The notes under the pieces are model-generated. The model worked only from the letters and a program-made list of their open reading frames with translations, made no database searches and was not told the DNA's origin. Both the position numbers and the translations under genes were made by a program. From Falsiroseomonas sp050563535 (GTDB lineage Bacteria; Pseudomonadota; Alphaproteobacteria; Acetobacterales; Acetobacteraceae), in contig NZ_JBNXUO010000025.1 of NCBI RefSeq assembly GCF_050563535.1, positions 1 to 64,000 of the forward strand: 64,000 bases of DNA, given 5' to 3'. How positions within the stretch are numbered: position 1 is the stretch's first letter; every line of letters begins with the position of its first letter. This document shows, piece after piece, positions 60,855 through 64,000 of the stretch.

Positions 60855-62435
60855 ATGGACAGAATCGCAATCGGGCGCCGCGCCGCGCTGGCCTTGCCGG
60901 CGCTTGCCGCCCTGCCCGCCCGCGCCCAGGGGACGACGCTGACGATCGGCGTCGGCGCGCCGGTCACCTCCATCGACCCGCATTTCTTCAATGCCTCCTT
61001 CAACAGCGCCGTCGCGTCCCACATCTTCGACCGCCTGACGGAGCGCACCCCGGATGCGCGGCTGGTCCCGGGGCTTGCGGAGAGCTGGCGCGCCGTGTCC
61101 GACACCGTTTGGGAGTTCCGGCTGCGGGACGGCGTGCGCTGGCACGACGGACGGCCGTTCACGGCCGACGACGTCGCCTTCACCATCGAGCGTGCGCCGC
61201 AGGTGCCGAACAGCCCGGGCGGCTTCGGCGTCTACCTGCGCGCGATCATGCGCACCGAGGTCGTGGATGCACGCACCATCCGCCTGCACACCGCGCGGCC
61301 GCACCCGATCATGCCGAGCGACCTCGCCTTCATCCCGATCATCGCGCGGCATGCCGCGTCCGGCGCCTCCACCGAGGATTTCAACAGCGGCCGGGCGGCG
61401 ATCGGCACCGGTCCCTACCGCTTCGTCTCCTTCCGGGCCGGGGACCGCATCGAGCTGGCGCGGAACGACTCCTACTGGCGCGGCGCGGAGCCCTGGGCGC
61501 GCGTGTCGTACCGGATGATCGCCAACGACAGCGCCCGGCTCGCCGCCGTGCTCGCCGGCGATGTGGACGTGATCGACCAGGTGCCCTCGGCCGATCTGGA
61601 GCGGGTCCGCCGCGAGCGGCGCGTGGAACTGGCCGAGAAGCTGGGCGCACGGCTGATCTTCCTCGGTCCCGATTTCTCGCGGCGCGAGGCGCCCGTCTTC
61701 ACCAGCGATCACGAAGGCCGCCCCCTCGCCGCCAACCCGCTGCTGGATGTGCGCGTGCGTCGCGCCCTCTCGCTGGCGATCGACCGCACGGCGCTGGCCG
61801 AGCGGGTGATGGAGGGGACGGCCCGTCCGGCAGGCCAGTGGCTGCCACCCGGCCCGCCGGGCCACGATCCGGCGGTGCCGCCGCCGCCGCATGAGCCCGA
61901 GACCGCCCGCCGCCTGCTGGCCGAGGCCGGGTTCCCGAACGGCTTCCGAATCACCCTGCACACGCCGAACGACCGCTATCCCAATGACGGCCGCACCGCC
62001 CAGGCCATCGCGCAGATGTGGACCCGCGTCGGCGTCAGGACCGAGGTGGGGCCCATGCCCTGGGCCACCTTCCCGGGCCGTGCGGCGCGGCAGGAATTCG
62101 CGATGCACCTGATCGGCTGGGGCTCCACCGCCGGCGATCCGATCGGCGCGCTGATGAACGTGGTCGGCACCTTCGACCGCGCCCGCTTCCTCGGCGCGGT
62201 CAACCATCACCGCTACTCCAACCCCGCCCTCGACGCGCTCGTGGAACGCGCGCTGGTGACGATGGACGACGCGGCGCGCGATGCCCTTCTGCGGGAGGCG
62301 GTGCGCATGGCGGCGGAGGATGTCGCGGTGATCCCGCTGTACAACCTCGTCAACATCTGGGCGACGCGGCGCGGCCTGCGCATCGCCCCGCGGCTCGACG
62401 AGCGGACGCTGGCGATGGACATCCGCCCGGCATGA
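60855..62435 (+). CDS. Family-5 extracellular solute-binding protein, orphan
   Basis: 526 residues with a twin-arginine-like signal ('GRRAALALPALAALPARAQG') and SBP_bac_5 landmarks ('VTSIDPHFFNASFN', 'GVRWHDGRPFTADDVAF', 'VRRALSLAIDRTAL'). No cognate DppB/C or ATPase genes follow, so it must use a transporter encoded elsewhere, possibly the one at 2305-9754, or act as a sensor. AAGGAAACAGGTC precedes the ATG. Confidence 0.88.
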   Translation: MDRIAIGRRAALALPALAALPARAQGTTLTIGVGAPVTSIDPHFFNASFNSAVASHIFDRLTERTPDARLVPGLAESWRAVSDTVWEFRLRDGVRWHDGRPFTADDVAFTIERAPQVPNSPGGFGVYLRAIMRTEVVDARTIRLHTARPHPIMPSDLAFIPIIARHAASGASTEDFNSGRAAIGTGPYRFVSFRAGDRIELARNDSYWRGAEPWARVSYRMIANDSARLAAVLAGDVDVIDQVPSADLERVRRERRVELAEKLGARLIFLGPDFSRREAPVFTSDHEGRPLAANPLLDVRVRRALSLAIDRTALAERVMEGTARPAGQWLPPGPPGHDPAVPPPPHEPETARRLLAEAGFPNGFRITLHTPNDRYPNDGRTAQAIAQMWTRVGVRTEVGPMPWATFPGRAARQEFAMHLIGWGSTAGDPIGALMNVVGTFDRARFLGAVNHHRYSNPALDALVERALVTMDDAARDALLREAVRMAAEDVAVIPLYNLVNIWATRRGLRIAPRLDERTLAMDIRPA

Positions 62436-63202
62436 CCCGGCTGGCGCCCCTGTTCTCCCTCTCCGGCCGCGACGCGCTCGTCACCGGCGGGAATTCCGGA
62501 CTGGGGCTTGCCATCGCCCGCGCGCTCGGCCTCGCGGGTGCCCGCGTCGTGCTCTGCGCGCGCCGGACGGCGGAACTCGACGAGGCCGTGCGGTCCTTGC
62601 GCGCCGAGGACATCGCGGCCGAGAGCGTGGCCGCCGACCTCGCCGCACCGGACGCGGCCGAGGGCGTGGCGGCGCGGCTCGGCGTGCTCGGCGCGTCGCC
62701 CGACATCCTGGTCAACGCCGCCGGCGTGAACCTGCGCCAACCCTTCGCGCAGGTCACCGCCGAGGCGTTCGACCTGCACATGGCGCTGCATCTCCGCGCG
62801 CCCTTCCTGCTTGTGCAGAAGCTCGCCCCCGCCATGGCGGCGCGCGGCTGGGGGCGGGTGATCAACATGGCGTCCCTGCAATCCTTCCGTGCCTTTCCCG
62901 ACAGCGCACCCTATGGCGCCGGCAAGGGCGGCATCACGCAACTGACCCGCGCCATGGCCGAGGCCTGGTCGCGCCACGGCGTCACCTGCAACGCCATCGC
63001 ACCGGGCTTCTTCCCGACGCCACTGACGGCGCCGGTCTTCGCCGACGCCGAGCGCGCGGCCCGCCTTGCGGCGCAGACCTGCATCGGCCGCAACGGCCGG
63101 CTCGAGGACCTGCACGGCGCCGCGGTCTTCCTCGCCTCCGACGCCGCCGCCTATGTCACCGGCCAGGTGCTGGCGGTGGATGGCGGCTTCCTGGCCAAGT
63201 GA
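62432..63202 (+). CDS. SDR-family oxidoreductase
   Basis: 256 residues, classical SDR: TGGNSGLG cofactor motif near residue 17, 'NAAGVNL', Ser in 'NMASLQS' and the YxxxK pair in 'PYGAGKGGITQL'. The C-terminus 'VTGQVLAVDGGFLA' is typical of gluconate-5-dehydrogenase and 3-oxoacyl reductase-like members. Overlaps the binding protein by 4 nt. Together with the next dehydrogenase it may interconvert a polyol or sugar acid. Confidence 0.88.
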   Translation: MTRLAPLFSLSGRDALVTGGNSGLGLAIARALGLAGARVVLCARRTAELDEAVRSLRAEDIAAESVAADLAAPDAAEGVAARLGVLGASPDILVNAAGVNLRQPFAQVTAEAFDLHMALHLRAPFLLVQKLAPAMAARGWGRVINMASLQSFRAFPDSAPYGAGKGGITQLTRAMAEAWSRHGVTCNAIAPGFFPTPLTAPVFADAERAARLAAQTCIGRNGRLEDLHGAAVFLASDAAAYVTGQVLAVDGGFLAK

Positions 63203-63212
63203 GGTTCCGCGC

Positions 63213-64000
63213 GTGAAAGCCCTCGTCCAGACCGGCCCCAACAGCCTCGTCCACCGCGAGGAGCAGGATCCTTCGCCGGCTGCCGGCGAGGCGATCATCC
63301 GCGTCGAGGCGGTCGGCATCTGCGGCTCCGACATGCACGCGATCCATGGGCATGACCCGCGCCGGCCGGTGCCCATCATCCTTGGTCACGAAGCGGCAGG
63401 ACGGGTGCTGACCGGGAAGCTGGCGGGGCGGCGCGTCGCAGTGAACCCGCTGGTCGTGCCGGCCGACTGTCCCTTCGCGCGCGAAGGCCGCCCGCATCTC
63501 TCGCCACGCCGGGAGATCCTTTCCATGCCGCCGCGCGCCGGCGCCTTCGCCGAACTGGTGCGCGCGCCGGAGGAGAACCTGGTCGAGATCCCGGAAGCGA
63601 TGCCCGCCGCGCAGGCTGCGCTGGCGGAGCCGGTCGCCGTCTCCTACCACGCGGTGCATCATGGGGCCCGTCTGCTCGGCCGTCCGCTGCCATCGGCGCG
63701 CTGCCTCGTGCTGGGCGGCGGCGCGATCGGCCTTGCGGCCGCGCTGGTGCTGCTCCAGGGCGGCGCAGGCGAAACCTGGCTGATCGAGCCGAACCTGGCC
63801 CGCCGCGCCACGGCGGCGCGGGCCGGCGTCGCCCTCGCGCGCGCGCCGGAGGAGGGGCCGGAGGAGGGCTCCTGCGACCTGATCCTGGATGCGGTCGGCG
63901 CCGCCGCAACGCGCGCGAGCGCGAGCCGCCTGGCGCGGCCCGGCGGGGTGATCGTGCATGCGGGGCTGCTGCCCGGCGCCGAGGGCCTCGATGTGCGTCG
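63213..64000 (+). CDS. Zinc-type alcohol dehydrogenase (L-idonate 5-dehydrogenase-like), cut by the window end
   Basis: At least 262 codons from a GTG at 63213 and still open at the window end. Catalytic-site motifs are present: 'GICGSDMHAIHG' (Cys ligand), 'GHEAAGRV' (His-Glu) and the Rossmann motif 'VLGGGAIGLAAALVLL'. The lobe that usually holds a structural zinc by four Cys keeps just one ('VVPADCPFAREGRPHLSPRRE'), with Pro, Ala and Ser at other places. It follows the SDR by 10 bp. The best relatives act on polyols or L-idonate. Confidence 0.85.
   Translation, partial: MKALVQTGPNSLVHREEQDPSPAAGEAIIRVEAVGICGSDMHAIHGHDPRRPVPIILGHEAAGRVLTGKLAGRRVAVNPLVVPADCPFAREGRPHLSPRREILSMPPRAGAFAELVRAPEENLVEIPEAMPAAQAALAEPVAVSYHAVHHGARLLGRPLPSARCLVLGGGAIGLAAALVLLQGGAGETWLIEPNLARRATAARAGVALARAPEEGPEEGSCDLILDAVGAAATRASASRLARPGGVIVHAGLLPGAEGLDVR

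Overview
The window is very GC-rich (visibly about 70% or more), with short intergenic gaps, 1-4 nt start/stop overlaps in most operons, and many periplasmic-binding-protein importers paired with small catabolic enzymes. Together with an alternative complex III, this suggests a heterotrophic alphaproteobacterium, perhaps of the Acetobacteraceae (Roseomonas-like). That placement is an inference from gene content, since no rRNA is present.

Layout. (1) 489-10600, plus strand: a GntR regulator, an enolase-superfamily enzyme, a complete oligopeptide-type ABC importer, an NAD-dependent epimerase-like protein, a RidA-like protein, a creatininase-family amidohydrolase and an alpha/beta hydrolase whose nucleophile position is Ala. 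(2) 10771-15333: a PhoX-type phosphatase (minus) and two coupled M20 amidohydrolases (plus). (3) 15362-30057, minus: a complete type I-E CRISPR-Cas locus, cas3-cas8e-cse2-cas7-cas5-cas6e-cas1-cas2, then leader and array. The array has 94 near-identical 29-nt repeats and 93 spacers, plus one degenerate terminal repeat. Between cas6e and cas1 lies a 26-bp tandem repeat that forms a chain of ATGA-coupled micro-ORFs. (4) 30188-38700: a selenocysteine formate dehydrogenase operon (in-frame UGA followed by a SECIS-like hairpin, Fe-S subunit, NrfD-type anchor, FocA-type channel), facing convergently selB and the selenocysteine tRNA gene selC. (5) 38865-51393: a DUF1622 membrane protein, then a respiratory cluster in which caa3-type cytochrome oxidase genes sit between actA and actBCDEF of alternative complex III. 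(6) 51776-64000: a LacI regulator divergent from a taurine/nitrate-type ABC importer, a histidinol-dehydrogenase-like enzyme, a DegT-family protein, an N-acyl-D-amino-acid deacylase, an orphan family-5 binding protein, an SDR and a zinc-type alcohol dehydrogenase cut by the window end. A decayed deacylase tail lies inside this operon.

How the parts work together. Formate enters by the FocA channel and is oxidised by the Sec-dependent dehydrogenase. Its electrons plausibly reach quinone through the NrfD-type subunit and then oxygen through alternative complex III and the caa3 oxidase, all encoded within 21 kb. Synthesis of the dehydrogenase depends on the adjacent selB and selC; selA and selD are not in the window. 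The two catabolic operons look like substrate-inducible uptake-and-degradation units of unknown substrate.

Notable non-coding content: two homologous structured elements (10630-10721 and 36598-36685) share four stem-loops with compensatory differences and lie just after the last gene of plus-strand operons. The array also records its own history: two overlapping spacers imply an AAG PAM, and two near-identical spacers differ at a seed position.
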